Positions 33,721-43,133 of a stretch of DNA of 64,000 nt are shown one piece after another. The notes under the pieces are model-generated. The model was not told the origin of the DNA. It saw nothing but the letters and a program-made list of their open reading frames with translations, and did not search any database. Every line of letters begins with the position of its first letter. Position 1 is the first letter of the stretch. A program made the position numbers and the translations under genes. Source of the stretch: Comamonas testosteroni (GTDB taxonomy: Bacteria > Pseudomonadota > Gammaproteobacteria > Burkholderiales > Burkholderiaceae_C); NCBI RefSeq assembly GCF_030505195.1, contig NZ_CP129672.1, positions 5,056,501 through 5,120,500 of the forward strand, in the 5' to 3' direction.

Positions 33721-34826
33721 CGTGCGGCCTCCTTGCGGGTGCCCGAGCGCTGCAGCAGATCGCGCGGCGACCAGCGGAAATGGCGCGCCAGCAGCACCAG
33801 CACGCTGACCGTGAGGATGCTGCCGTGCAGCAGGCCCAGCAGACCCCACATGCCTATCTTGTTGGCGCTGACCCAGCTCTCGCCCAGGGTCATGAGGTTG
33901 TAGTAAACGATAAAGGCGAAGAGGGCGATCATCAGGCTGCTGCTATTGCCCGCACGCGGGTTCACGCTGGAGATGGCCAGGCCCAGAATGACAAAATTCA
34001 GCGCGGCAAAGGGCAGGCCCAGACGCCATGCCAGCACGGAGCGGGCAATCGGCTCATCCATGCCGATCAAGTCCTTGGTGGGCATGCTGCGCGCGGCCAT
34101 CTCCTCCATGGTGACGGGGTTGTCGTTGTCGATCTGCACACCGTATTCCTTGAACTCGGTGATGCGCACCGAGCCGTCTTCGCTGTGTGTCTCCATGCGC
34201 TGGCCGTCCTCCAGAATCACCATGCGCTGGCCCTTGATGACGGCCAGATGCGCGCCCTTGGCCGAGGTCACGGACTCCTTGCCCGGGTCACGCGAGACCA
34301 CGAAGACGTTGCTGGCAGCCATATCCGAAGGGGAATCCTTGTCGACGAAGAACACGCGTGTGCCGCCCGCCGATTCCTGGAACTCGCCGGGGGCGATGCG
34401 ATCCAAGTCGCTGCGCTGCTGGAACTGGGTCTTGATCTGCTCGATTTGCTGATAGGACCAGGGCAGCACGCCCAGAGCCAGGACTGCCGTGATGAGAATC
34501 ACCGGCCAGGCAAAGCGAAGCAGAGGCTTGAGCAGGCTGGCCAGACCCTGGCCGGCCGCAAACCAGATGACCATCTCGCTGTCGCGGTACATGCGGGAAA
34601 GAGATCCCACAATGGCGACAAACAGACTCAGGCCCAGAATGGTCGGGAGTTGTCCGAGCACGGTGAAACCCATGACCAGCATCACGTCGGAAGGGCTGAC
34701 ACTGCCCTTGTAAGCTTGACCCAGGGTGCGGATCAGCATCATGGTCATCACCACAGTGATCAGAACCACGGCCGTTGCACCAAAGCTGCGGGCCAGCTCT
34801 TTGCGTATGGATGAATCGAATAACAT
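33717..34826 (-). CDS. lptF: LptF, LPS export ABC transporter permease
   Basis: The 369-residue partner of LptG has MLFDSSIRKELARSFGATAV at the N-terminus, then membrane spans, a periplasmic jellyroll with EEYGVQIDNDN-like FKEYGVQIDNDNPV, and C-terminal spans including AISSVNPRAGNSSSLMIALF. It pairs with LptG in the inner membrane. Its start is only 23 bp from the divergent pepA start, so both promoters must overlap one another or lie in the opposite coding sequence. Confidence 0.95.
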   Translation of the reverse strand: MLFDSSIRKELARSFGATAVVLITVVMTMMLIRTLGQAYKGSVSPSDVMLVMGFTVLGQLPTILGLSLFVAIVGSLSRMYRDSEMVIWFAAGQGLASLLKPLLRFAWPVILITAVLALGVLPWSYQQIEQIKTQFQQRSDLDRIAPGEFQESAGGTRVFFVDKDSPSDMAASNVFVVSRDPGKESVTSAKGAHLAVIKGQRMVILEDGQRMETHSEDGSVRITEFKEYGVQIDNDNPVTMEEMAARSMPTKDLIGMDEPIARSVLAWRLGLPFAALNFVILGLAISSVNPRAGNSSSLMIALFAFIVYYNLMTLGESWVSANKIGMWGLLGLLHGSILTVSVLVLLARHFRWSPRDLLQRSGTRKEAAR

Positions 34827-34849
34827 TGGCTAAAAGGAAAACACCGATT

Positions 34850-36406
34850 ATGAACTTTGAACTGAAGGCTCTGACCGCTGCCGCTGCAGCGCGTGAAAAA
34901 TGTGATCTGCTGTTGGTGCTGGTTTCTGAACAGGCAGCATCGGGCACATTCGGCAGCGACGCCATCGGAGCCATGGTGGCTCATGCGGTGAAGCAGGGTG
35001 ATTTTGCCCTGTCTTGCGGCAAGCAATTGCCTTTGTACCAAGTGCCCGCCATTGCCGCACGCCGTGTGGTGCTGTTGGGCGTGGGAGCGGGTACTGCCAA
35101 GGATGTGCGCAATGCCTTGGCCGGCTGCGGCGCGGTGCTCAAGACCGAAGGCATTGCCAAGGCGGTGGTGAGCTTCGCCTTTGATGCCGATGTCCAGGCT
35201 GTAGCGGCTGCCGTGCAGGCAGTGGCCGATGCGACCTACCTCTATACCCACACCAAATCCCAGGCCAAGCCCATTGCGCTGACCAAGCTCGTGCTGGGCG
35301 TATCGTCCAAGACGGCTGCTGTTACCGCTGCTTTCAATACTGCCGTCGCGCAGCAGGAGGGCGTGAACACGGCCCGCGAATGGGCCAACCGCCCGGCCAA
35401 CCATGCAACGCCCACCTTGCTGGCCAATGCTGCCAAGAGCATTGCCAAGGCTGCACGCATGAGCTGCAAGATCCACGGCCCTGCCGAAGTGGCCAAGCTG
35501 GGCATGGGTGCCTTCATGGCGGTGGCCCAGGGCTCGCGCGAGCCCCTGCGCTTCATCGAACTGCACTACAACGGAGCGGCTAAGAACGTGGCCCCCATCG
35601 TGCTGGTGGGCAAGGGCATCACTTTTGACACCGGCGGCATCTCGCTCAAGCCTGCAGCCGAGATGGACGAGATGAAGTTCGACATGGGCGGCGCTGCCAG
35701 CGTGCTGGGCGTGTTCCAGGCGCTGGCCAAGCTGCAGCCGGCCATCAATGTCGTCGGCCTGATCCCCGCCTGCGAGAACATGCCCGACGGTGCAGCCGTC
35801 AAGCCCGGCGATGTGGTGACCAGCATGAGCGGCCAGACCATCGAGATCCTCAACACGGACGCAGAAGGCCGCCTGGTGCTGTGCGATGTGCTGCATTACG
35901 CAGCGCGCTTCAAGCCCTCTGCGCTGGTCGATATGGCCACGCTGACTGGCGCTTGCGTGATCGCTCTGGGCGGTTTGCGCAGCGGCCTGTTCTCGAGCAG
36001 CGACGAGCTGGCAGCCGCGTTGCAGACCGCTGGCGATATGGCGCTCGATCCTTGCTGGCGCATGCCTCTGGACGAGGAGTACGCCGATGGCCTCAAGAGC
36101 AATTTTGCGGACATGGGCAACGTGGCAGGGCGCGCCGCAGGTGCGGTGACGGCGGCCAAGTTCCTGCAGAAATTCGTGGGCGATATTCCCTGGGCGCATC
36201 TGGATATCGCCGGTACTGCCTGGAAGAGCGGTGCCGCCAAGGGTGCCACCGGTCGCCCCGTGGGTCTGCTGGTGCAATATCTGCTGGGCCAGCAAGGCAA
36301 GGCAGCCGCTGCAACCGCGACGGCCAAGACCTCGGCGTCGCGCAAGAGCGCTGCCAAGCCTGCGGCCGCACGCCGCACGCGTGTGACAGCCAAGGCTTCG
36401 ACTTAA
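34850..36406 (+). CDS. pepA: leucyl aminopeptidase PepA (M17 family)
   Basis: This dimetal aminopeptidase of 518 residues cleaves N-terminal residues, and PepA homologues also bind DNA. Metal and catalytic motifs are visible: VGKGITFDTGGISLKP, FDMGGAASVLGV, GLIPACENMPDG and the signature NTDAEGRLVL. The last ~35 residues form a Lys/Arg/Ala/Thr-rich tail (SASRKSAAKPAAARRTRV) beyond the usual C-terminus, reminiscent of histone-H1-like DNA-binding tails. AAGGA precedes ATG 34850. holC follows 52 bases later. Confidence 0.95.
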   Translation: MNFELKALTAAAAAREKCDLLLVLVSEQAASGTFGSDAIGAMVAHAVKQGDFALSCGKQLPLYQVPAIAARRVVLLGVGAGTAKDVRNALAGCGAVLKTEGIAKAVVSFAFDADVQAVAAAVQAVADATYLYTHTKSQAKPIALTKLVLGVSSKTAAVTAAFNTAVAQQEGVNTAREWANRPANHATPTLLANAAKSIAKAARMSCKIHGPAEVAKLGMGAFMAVAQGSREPLRFIELHYNGAAKNVAPIVLVGKGITFDTGGISLKPAAEMDEMKFDMGGAASVLGVFQALAKLQPAINVVGLIPACENMPDGAAVKPGDVVTSMSGQTIEILNTDAEGRLVLCDVLHYAARFKPSALVDMATLTGACVIALGGLRSGLFSSSDELAAALQTAGDMALDPCWRMPLDEEYADGLKSNFADMGNVAGRAAGAVTAAKFLQKFVGDIPWAHLDIAGTAWKSGAAKGATGRPVGLLVQYLLGQQGKAAAATATAKTSASRKSAAKPAAARRTRVTAKAST

Positions 36407-36458
36407 GGAAAGCCGGCAGGAGCAGCCCGGTTTCGGACTGCTGCTGCCGCCAACAGCT

Positions 36459-36890
36459 GTGACAGAAATTGCCTTTCATTTCAACGCACCGGACAAGCTG
36501 GGCTATGTGTGTCGCTTCGCGCGCAAGGCTTTGCGTCATGGTGCGCGCATCGTGGTTCTGGGGGATGGCGCTGCGCTGAGCCGGCTTTCGCCCCGTTTGT
36601 GGAGCGTCTCGGCCACGGATTTTCTGGCCCATGCTTTCGAGTCGGATGGAGCACAGATGCTGGCTGCTTCTCCCGTCATCCTGGCCGAACACCTGCAGGA
36701 CTTGCCCCATTGCGATGTGCTGGTCAATCTCACGCCGCAGGTGCCCTCGGGGTTTGAGCGCTTTGAGCGTGTGGTGGAAATCGTTTCTTCCGGCGATGAG
36801 ATGGATCGCCAGGATGCGCGTGCCCGCTGGCGCGACTATGCCGCGCGTGGTTTTTCCATTGTCCGGCACGATCTGAATCTCAAGGGCTAG
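36459..36890 (+). CDS. holC: DNA polymerase III chi subunit
   Basis: A 143-residue chi-family protein (EIAFHFNAPDKLGYVCRFAR, CDVLVNLTPQVPSGFERFER) that bridges SSB and the clamp loader. The start is GTG 36459. pepA-holC is a widespread gene pair. The following gene starts 3 bases after its stop. Confidence 0.9.
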   Translation: MTEIAFHFNAPDKLGYVCRFARKALRHGARIVVLGDGAALSRLSPRLWSVSATDFLAHAFESDGAQMLAASPVILAEHLQDLPHCDVLVNLTPQVPSGFERFERVVEIVSSGDEMDRQDARARWRDYAARGFSIVRHDLNLKG

Positions 36891-36893
36891 GTC

Positions 36894-37700
36894 ATGAACT
36901 CCTCATCCAAAGTTCCGCCACGCTTTGTTCCCACGCTGACCGAGGTGGTCCAGCCCGAAGCTGCCGCGCCCGAAGATGCTGCAGACAGCGCTCAGTCGGC
37001 GCAGCCGGAGCAGTCTCAGGCAGCTGCACAGCAGGTGCTGGGCCCGCAGACGCTGGGAGACAGCGTTGTCCCTCTGGCGCGGCCGTCGTTTCATACCTCA
37101 TGGCTGGCGGATGGTCTTTACGGCCGTGGCCGGCCTGCAGGTATTCCGCATCAGCTGCCCCCCTTGCCGGAATCCTTGCCGCCGCAGCAGTCATTTGCGC
37201 AAAGCATGGCTGCGGAGGCGGTGGAAGCAAGAGCGGCCGTGCAGGTGGAGTCTGAGCCTGAGTCGGCAACTGCCGAGCTCGTGGAAGCATTTGCGCTGGC
37301 AGACCAGGCGGAGCAGCCATCCATTACGGATGCTGGCCAAGCCCAGGATGAAGAGCTTCAGCCCGGGGCTGAGCCCTTCCATGAGGAAGCCGCCGAGCCG
37401 CTCGTGCAGGCACAGGATGTGGTGCAGGCCGTTGAACCCGACCCGGTCTTCGAGGCAGCCGGCCTGCAGCAGGCGCTGGATGCACACGGAGCCGTGGTGA
37501 CCGAAGAATATCTGGTCCACCGGCTGATGCAGCGGGTGGATCTGGTTCTGGAGCACAAGCTCAAGGAAGCAATAGCTCAGGTTGTGGAAGCACAGACCCG
37601 ATCCATGGTGCTTCGTCTGCGTGAAGAAGTGGAGACCGTGGTGCGTCAATCGGTCTACGAGGCCGTGGAGGCCGAGCTGGCGCTGCAAGCCCGGCAGTAG
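36894..37700 (+). CDS. acidic, largely disordered protein of unknown function downstream of holC
   Basis: The 268-residue protein has no recognised catalytic family. Residues 1-190 are Ala/Glu/Gln/Pro-rich and presumably disordered, with a conserved-looking PSFHTSWLADGLYGRGRPAG in the middle. The C-terminal 70 residues (EEYLVHRLMQRVDLVLEHKL then KEAIAQVVEAQTRSMVLRLR) are amphipathic helices suited to coiled-coil or protein-protein binding. Tight linkage to holC hints at a replication-associated or co-regulated role; this is inference from position. Confidence 0.7.
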   Translation: MNSSSKVPPRFVPTLTEVVQPEAAAPEDAADSAQSAQPEQSQAAAQQVLGPQTLGDSVVPLARPSFHTSWLADGLYGRGRPAGIPHQLPPLPESLPPQQSFAQSMAAEAVEARAAVQVESEPESATAELVEAFALADQAEQPSITDAGQAQDEELQPGAEPFHEEAAEPLVQAQDVVQAVEPDPVFEAAGLQQALDAHGAVVTEEYLVHRLMQRVDLVLEHKLKEAIAQVVEAQTRSMVLRLREEVETVVRQSVYEAVEAELALQARQ

Positions 37701-37717
37701 TTGCCGAGCGGTGGCGG

Positions 37718-38740
37718 TTAGCGGTTCAAACGCAGTGGGCCGCTGAAAACTTCAGGATTCAGGATGTTGCTGGGCTGGCCGTTGGCAAAGTTCACCACGT
37801 TCTCGAACGCCGCACGGAAATACAGCTCATAGCTGTCCTGCTCCACGTAGCCGATATGGGGCGTGCAGATGCAGTTCTCCAGACGGAGCAGGGCATGGCC
37901 TTGCAAGATCGGCTCGCTTTCGAATACATCGATCGCGGCCAGTCCCGGGCGGCCACGGTTCAGGGCACAGAGCAGTGCTTCGGGCTCCACCAGTTCGGCC
38001 CGCGAGGTATTGACGAACAGGGCGGTCGGTTTCATGCGTGCCAGCTCCTGTGCCGTCACAATGCCGCGCGTCGCGTCGTTCAGACGCAGATGCAGCGACA
38101 GCACATCGCATTGTTCAAAAAAAGCTTCTTTGGACGGGGCACTCAGATAGCCATCGGCCTCGGCCTTGTGACGCGAGGCCTCGCTGCCCCAGACACAGAC
38201 CTGCATGCCAAAGGCCTTGCCATAGCCCGCCACCAGTTGCCCGATGCGGCCGTAGCCCCAGATACCCAGAATGCGTCCGCGCAGCACGCTGCCCAGTCCG
38301 AAGTTGGGCGGCATGGAAGCCGCCTTGAGTCCGGACTGCTGCCATGCACCATGCTTGAGATTGGAGATGTACTGCGGCAGACGGCGCATGGCCGACATGA
38401 TCAGCGACCAGGTCAGCTCTGCCGGAGCAATGGGAGAGCCCACGCCCTCTGCAACCGCCACGCCACGTTCGGTGCAGGCCTGCACATCGATATGGGCGCC
38501 AGCCTTGCCCGTCTGGGCAATCAGCTTGAGCCGGGGCAGTTTATCGAGCAGCTGCCGCGAGATCTGGGTGCGTTCGCGAATCAGGACGATGACATCCGCG
38601 TCGCGCAGTCGAACCGAGAGCTGACCCACGCCCTTGATGGTGTTGGTATAGACCTTTGCGTTGAAGGCATCGAGCAGCTTGGCGCAATCGAGCTTGCGAA
38701 CCGCGTCTTGGTAATCGTCCAGGATAACGATGTTCACCAC
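37718..38740 (-). CDS. D-2-hydroxyacid dehydrogenase (NAD-dependent)
   Basis: The 340-residue protein of the D-isomer-specific 2-hydroxyacid dehydrogenase family reduces or oxidises 2-oxo/2-hydroxy acids with NAD(P). The Rossmann motif is RILGIWGYGRIGQLVAGYG. Catalytic Arg is in VNTSRAELVEPEALL, Glu in AIDVFESEP and His in CTPHIGYVEQD. The N-terminal MVNIVILDDYQDAVRKL and its relatives suggest a phosphoglycerate-dehydrogenase-like clade of unknown substrate. A TTGAA-5-TTCAA palindrome (38770-38784) lies 30 bp upstream of the start. Confidence 0.88.
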   Translation of the reverse strand: MVNIVILDDYQDAVRKLDCAKLLDAFNAKVYTNTIKGVGQLSVRLRDADVIVLIRERTQISRQLLDKLPRLKLIAQTGKAGAHIDVQACTERGVAVAEGVGSPIAPAELTWSLIMSAMRRLPQYISNLKHGAWQQSGLKAASMPPNFGLGSVLRGRILGIWGYGRIGQLVAGYGKAFGMQVCVWGSEASRHKAEADGYLSAPSKEAFFEQCDVLSLHLRLNDATRGIVTAQELARMKPTALFVNTSRAELVEPEALLCALNRGRPGLAAIDVFESEPILQGHALLRLENCICTPHIGYVEQDSYELYFRAAFENVVNFANGQPSNILNPEVFSGPLRLNR

Positions 38741-39804
38741 TGGAATCCTTAAATAAGTGGCTGAGTTTATTGAATGAAATTCAATGCGATCAAAGGCTTA
38801 GGATTGCTTCTGTGAAAACTAACGCCAAATCGACGCCACCAGATTCCCTACGCGCACCCTACACACTCCAGAGCTTAGCGTAGGTTGGGCGCAGGTGCTG
38901 AAAGCTACGCTGGCCCAAGCCATTTGCAGGTCTCTTGATGCCCCTGCCGCAAAAGCTCTGTCCGATGGGGATGCTATTGTGATTCATGCTTGTCCCGGGT
39001 TGCGACGGGAGGCTGTTGCGTCAGCTAGAAATTGGGGTTATAGGCATCAGTCGCGGGTAGACGGGCATATGCGGCAGGCCAAGTTCGGCACTTGGCCGAG
39101 TACCTGTGTCACTGATGTATCCAAACCCTCCAGAGGCTGTGAGGGAAGTGATTCCGGGCCATGTGCTTGCCTGTGCGCCTGGCATCTGTAATTGCCACAA
39201 ATGCGACGCCGAGAAGCGGCCATGGTCGCAGCCATCTGGCACTGCGGCTTGCGGCCGTTGATCAAGCAGATGCTGTGTGACTGCGCAGAGGCTTTTTGGG
39301 CGCCGGTGTTTTCTGATGACTGCCATCGAGACAACGGGTGCTTGCTCACCCATGCGTCAAGATTGCCAGCCGGCAAGCGTTCCGCGTTGATTTTCCGAGG
39401 CTGGGGCAGGTTGGCTGTTTTGCCGTTCAAGGCGCTCAAAGGTCTTCCAGAGCAGGTCCATCAGTTGACTAGCGACTTCTTTGGCGATGACTCCAGAAGG
39501 TATTGCCTGGGAGATGCATCTTTGATTCAGTCATAAAAAGCCCGCCCAAAGACGGGGGCGGGGGCGAGTGTGAGCGCTGCGGGTGCGGGTGAGGGCGGCC
39601 GCTAGTTGCTGCTTCTTGACGAACTCGTGACGCTCCAGGGAAACCAATGGGTTTCGGAGGAGATTTGCAGGGTTCTCGGCACACTTGTTAACATTCAGGC
39701 GTTTATCAGTCCACTTAGCAAATGGACTCCACCTTCTGGGTCTCAGAGCATGGGTCACCACAATTGCGTTGCCGCGTGAATGAGCTTTTCTGATCCGCCA
39801 ATTC
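38741..39804. other. 1.06-kb region without a supportable gene
   Basis: Several open frames exist on both strands but none has family character, good codon bias and a ribosome binding site together. The region is of mixed composition. It contains a minus-strand terminator at 39535-39562 with no recognisable gene upstream of it, and an inverted repeat TTGAATGAAATTCAA at 38770-38784. It may be a decayed gene region. Confidence 0.5.
39535..39562 (-). terminator. minus-strand terminator lacking an obvious gene
   Basis: CCCGCCC (39541-39547) pairs with GGGCGGG (39556-39562). The T-run (TTTTTATG on the minus strand) lies at 39535-39539. Confidence 0.6.
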
Positions 39805-40971
39805 ATGTCTAGCAATTTGCAGCTCTACTTGTTGGTCGCGCCGGTATGCATAACGGCATTGGGCGCACTCATGGCTTTTTGCTGGCTTGCACAGTGCCGT
39901 TCCGTGTTTTTGCTCTCGACGGCTTGTGGTTTGACGCTTACGGGGCTTGCCTTGGGTTGGCAATGCCTGACGCCTCACGGACAGCTGGTTCGGTGGGCTG
40001 TTTACACCGGGCCCATCTATCTGCTTGGCGCCTGGCTCTGTACCTGGGGCGTCGCTCAGAAATTTTCCGTCTCCTCATATCCCAAGTTCTCGGCCCTGGT
40101 ATCGATCATCGTGGTTGCTGCTCTTTACGAGTACAGCATCGCGCAGGACAACATTGCAGCGCGCGTGCTCTGGCTGAACACAGGGCTTGGCATCATTCAT
40201 TTCATACCGTTTCCTGCCATCGCGCTGAAAAAAGTCAGACGTGACGGGCTGGAGAAGCTGCTCTACCGGTCATACGGGGCCTTTGCGATCTACACAGTGC
40301 TCAGGCCCATCATGGTGCTGTTCCTTGGATTCACTGAACTCCAGGACATGCTCAGCTCCATTTACTGGCTGGTCACCATGCTGGGCTCGCTATTGTTCAG
40401 CCTGGTGTTCTCGGGCCTCATGCTCATCGTGTCGATGAGGGATGCAATGGCCACACTCAGAGACGAGCGCAATCACGACATGCTCACTGGCGTGTTGAAT
40501 CGTCGTGGCTTCTGGGAGTTTGCAGACCCGCTGGTCAGGGAGCGAAAAGCGCAGCCGATTTCCATCGTGGTGGCGGATCTGGATCACTTCAAGCGGGTCA
40601 ATGACAGTTGGGGGCACGAGTATGGCGACGGAGTGCTCAAGGCCGTCGCGGAAGTCGTGCAGGCAAGTGTCCGTGGTAGCGACCTGGTGGCTCGCTTTGG
40701 AGGCGAAGAATTCGTGCTGCTGTTGACCCATGCCGACATTGAGACCGCACAAGGTGTGGCGCAGCGTATTCGAGCAGGTGCGGTCGAGATCATTGCGCCA
40801 TTGCCCGATGGCCAGCGTGTGACCTTGAGCATGGGTATCGTGGTCAACACATTCGGCAGTGATTTGCGCGAAGCCGTAATGCGGGCTGACCAGCAGCTCT
40901 ACAAGGCCAAGGAGCGCGGGCGCGATCAGGTCGTCGTGCACGGAGCAGGGGGCGTTGCGGCAGCGGCGTGA
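39805..40971 (+). CDS. membrane diguanylate cyclase (GGDEF domain)
   Basis: This 388-residue protein has six to seven N-terminal membrane spans (residues about 5-215) of MASE type, then a GGDEF domain. The active-site loop is ARFGGEEFVLL, with an inhibitory I-site RGSD five residues before GGEEF. MLTGVLNRRGFWEFA and VVADLDHFKRVNDSWGHEYG supply substrate and metal contacts. It should make cyclic di-GMP in response to an unknown membrane signal and is feedback-inhibited. The protein at 41916-43133 has the same layout. Confidence 0.92.
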   Translation: MSSNLQLYLLVAPVCITALGALMAFCWLAQCRSVFLLSTACGLTLTGLALGWQCLTPHGQLVRWAVYTGPIYLLGAWLCTWGVAQKFSVSSYPKFSALVSIIVVAALYEYSIAQDNIAARVLWLNTGLGIIHFIPFPAIALKKVRRDGLEKLLYRSYGAFAIYTVLRPIMVLFLGFTELQDMLSSIYWLVTMLGSLLFSLVFSGLMLIVSMRDAMATLRDERNHDMLTGVLNRRGFWEFADPLVRERKAQPISIVVADLDHFKRVNDSWGHEYGDGVLKAVAEVVQASVRGSDLVARFGGEEFVLLLTHADIETAQGVAQRIRAGAVEIIAPLPDGQRVTLSMGIVVNTFGSDLREAVMRADQQLYKAKERGRDQVVVHGAGGVAAAA

Positions 40972-40985
40972 GATCCCGGATCCAC

Positions 40986-41807
40986 TCAGCTCTTCTTGCT
41001 AAAGAGTGACGGCCGTTCGGCGGACTGCGCTGCGTCGCGCATAAATGGCGGCACGGACAGTACAAGCAAAAGAGCGGCCAGCGGAACCACGCAGATGAAG
41101 CCGATATGCTTGAAGCCCAGTGCACCGGTGATGCCGCCCAGCACAAACATCAAGATCAGCCCTGCGGACACCTTCATACGGCGCCAGTCATGCCGAACCA
41201 GGGGCGATAGTTGCAGGCCGGCGTTGGCGTGGCGCTTCCAGAAAAACATCTTGCCCAGTTCCATGCCCAGATCCGTGAAATTGCCGGTCATGTGCGTGGT
41301 GCGAGTGCTGCCGCCGGACGTCTTGGAGCCCACGGCATTCTGCAAACCCATCATGAAGGACAGCAGCAGCACGGTCAGCGGCACTGCAAAGGGTGTGTTC
41401 CAGGTCAAGGTGACTGTGCCCATCAGGCCAAAGGCAATCAGCATGACGGCCTCCAGCATCAGCGGCAGGGCATAGACGCTGTAGAGGTGGCGTTTGCGTC
41501 CCCAGTTCACCAGCAACGCGCAGACGGCTGCGCCAGTTGTAAAGGCGATGATGGCACCAAGCGCATTCAGCAGCAGCTTGGCGTTCTCAAGCACCAGGCC
41601 GTCAGCCAGTTGAGAGGCGAAGCCCGTCATGTGCGAGGTATTCATCCGCAGCACAAGAAAGCCGCCAGCGTTGACCGCGCCCGCGTTAAAGGCCAGCAGC
41701 AGACCCAGTGCGATATTGGTGGACGGCGTGCGATGCCGATTGGTGAGATGGCGAAGTCTGCGCATCAAAGATTCCACTGACAAAAGTGCACCCATGACGG
41801 GGTGCAT
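40986..41807 (-). CDS. DUF1275 (YoaK-like) membrane protein
   Basis: The polytopic membrane protein has about 270 residues. The DUF1275 signature is AFNAGAVNAGGFLVLRMNTS then HMTGFASQLADG, with TSGGSTRTTHMTGNFTDLG in the middle repeat. The family is of unknown function, with possible transport roles suggested. The start is uncertain: ATG 41807, ATG 41795 and ATG 41765 are all in frame and the shortest still contains the whole domain. It lies between two diguanylate cyclase genes and converges with the first. Confidence 0.85.
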   Translation of the reverse strand: MHPVMGALLSVESLMRRLRHLTNRHRTPSTNIALGLLLAFNAGAVNAGGFLVLRMNTSHMTGFASQLADGLVLENAKLLLNALGAIIAFTTGAAVCALLVNWGRKRHLYSVYALPLMLEAVMLIAFGLMGTVTLTWNTPFAVPLTVLLLSFMMGLQNAVGSKTSGGSTRTTHMTGNFTDLGMELGKMFFWKRHANAGLQLSPLVRHDWRRMKVSAGLILMFVLGGITGALGFKHIGFICVVPLAALLLVLSVPPFMRDAAQSAERPSLFSKKS

Positions 41808-41915
41808 CAATGCTGACAAATTGGTTTGCCAGCGACCATACAGGAATCATTGTGGGCCAACTTGGATACGTGAGCTGCCTGGTGCGTGATGGCATTGGTC
41901 AGCGATTTCACCGGC

Positions 41916-43133
41916 TCACATCGACAAGGCCATGGGGTGGTCTGCCGGTACGGTGTGTTCAAAGCTGATGTCCGGGTAAGTGCGGCCTTCCACATGAACG
42001 CGATCTCGGCCAGCATTTTTGGCGCTGTACAGCAACTGGTCGGCTTGTCTCAGTGCACCTTCAAGCTGCTCAGCATTGCTGATTGAAGTGATGCCAAAGC
42101 TCAGTGTCAGGGCTGGCCCGTTCGGCAATACCTCCTGGTCATTTCTCAACTCCAGTCCAATGCGCTTGGCGACTTGCTCGGCGCCTTGCAAATCGATCTT
42201 GGTCAGCAGAACCATAAACTCTTCACCGCCGAAGCGTGCAACCAGATCATTGCTGCGCACATTGTGCTGCATCGCTGCGGCGACAAGCCGCAAGACCTCG
42301 TCACCTTTGTCATGCCCCCAGTTGTCGTTGATGCGTTTGAAGTGATCAATATCGCTGGCCAGAAGCGCCATGGGGTACAGGCGCGGGTCGGTCAGGCGAT
42401 GCTGTGCGGCTTCCCTGAATGCGCGGCGATTCAGTATCTGGGTCAAAGCATCCAGGTCGCGTTCAGTGCGCAGTTGACGGACTGTGTCCCTGATGGTGAC
42501 TGCACAGACTAAAACCGTGAACAGCAAGGCAAAAAGCAAAATACTCATCAGCGTTGTCAGCCAATAGGTCGAGTTGGCATCCATGGCATCGCCGAGACCG
42601 TTGTGCGCGAAAGTCGCAACCAGCGTTGGGCGCAGCATGGTGAAGACTGCATAAGACAGATAGGACCACAGCAAAGTCCTATCCAGCCAATCGTTGGTGA
42701 GGCCTCGTTTGAGAACTGCTGGCACTGGCAGCAAGAGCATCAGTGCTACGCCTATACCGAATGTGTGCAGCCGACCCACCGGGTTCTGCGCCACGTTGGC
42801 GAAGTAGTAGAGCGAGGCCAGCGTTGCGGCACACAGGGCAAGGGCTGCAAGCGGATATGTGGGCACACGCCGACGCTCTGAAAAGCTCTTGGAAAAACAC
42901 CAAGCTCCCGCCAGAAACAGTGCGTTGACGAGAACCACATAGTGATTGAGGACTTCAAACTTCAGCACGCTGCGAATGCTGATGGACATGGCTGTCAGCA
43001 GGAAAGCGGCGCACAGCCAGAGCAGAAAGCGTTGCTTGGGCTGGGTCGCCCAGCACACTCCCAGCAGGCCGGCCAAGAAGAGCAGGGACAGAGATGGCAT
43101 CAACACAAAGATGTGGTCGTTGCTCGTATGCAT
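41916..43133 (-). CDS. membrane diguanylate cyclase (GGDEF domain)
   Basis: This 405-residue protein repeats the architecture of the cyclase at 39805: seven or so N-terminal spans (residues about 10-215), then a GGDEF domain. It has ARFGGEEFMVLL, I-site RSND five residues earlier, ILNRRAFREAA and LASDIDHFKRINDNWGHDKG. It should synthesise cyclic di-GMP. The start ATG 43133 begins MHTSNDHIFVLMPSL. The two proteins resemble each other in the membrane region as well (LLRPTLVATF versus VLRPIMVLFL), so they are probably an old tandem duplication separated by the DUF1275 gene. Confidence 0.92.
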   Translation of the reverse strand: MHTSNDHIFVLMPSLSLLFLAGLLGVCWATQPKQRFLLWLCAAFLLTAMSISIRSVLKFEVLNHYVVLVNALFLAGAWCFSKSFSERRRVPTYPLAALALCAATLASLYYFANVAQNPVGRLHTFGIGVALMLLLPVPAVLKRGLTNDWLDRTLLWSYLSYAVFTMLRPTLVATFAHNGLGDAMDANSTYWLTTLMSILLFALLFTVLVCAVTIRDTVRQLRTERDLDALTQILNRRAFREAAQHRLTDPRLYPMALLASDIDHFKRINDNWGHDKGDEVLRLVAAAMQHNVRSNDLVARFGGEEFMVLLTKIDLQGAEQVAKRIGLELRNDQEVLPNGPALTLSFGITSISNAEQLEGALRQADQLLYSAKNAGRDRVHVEGRTYPDISFEHTVPADHPMALSM

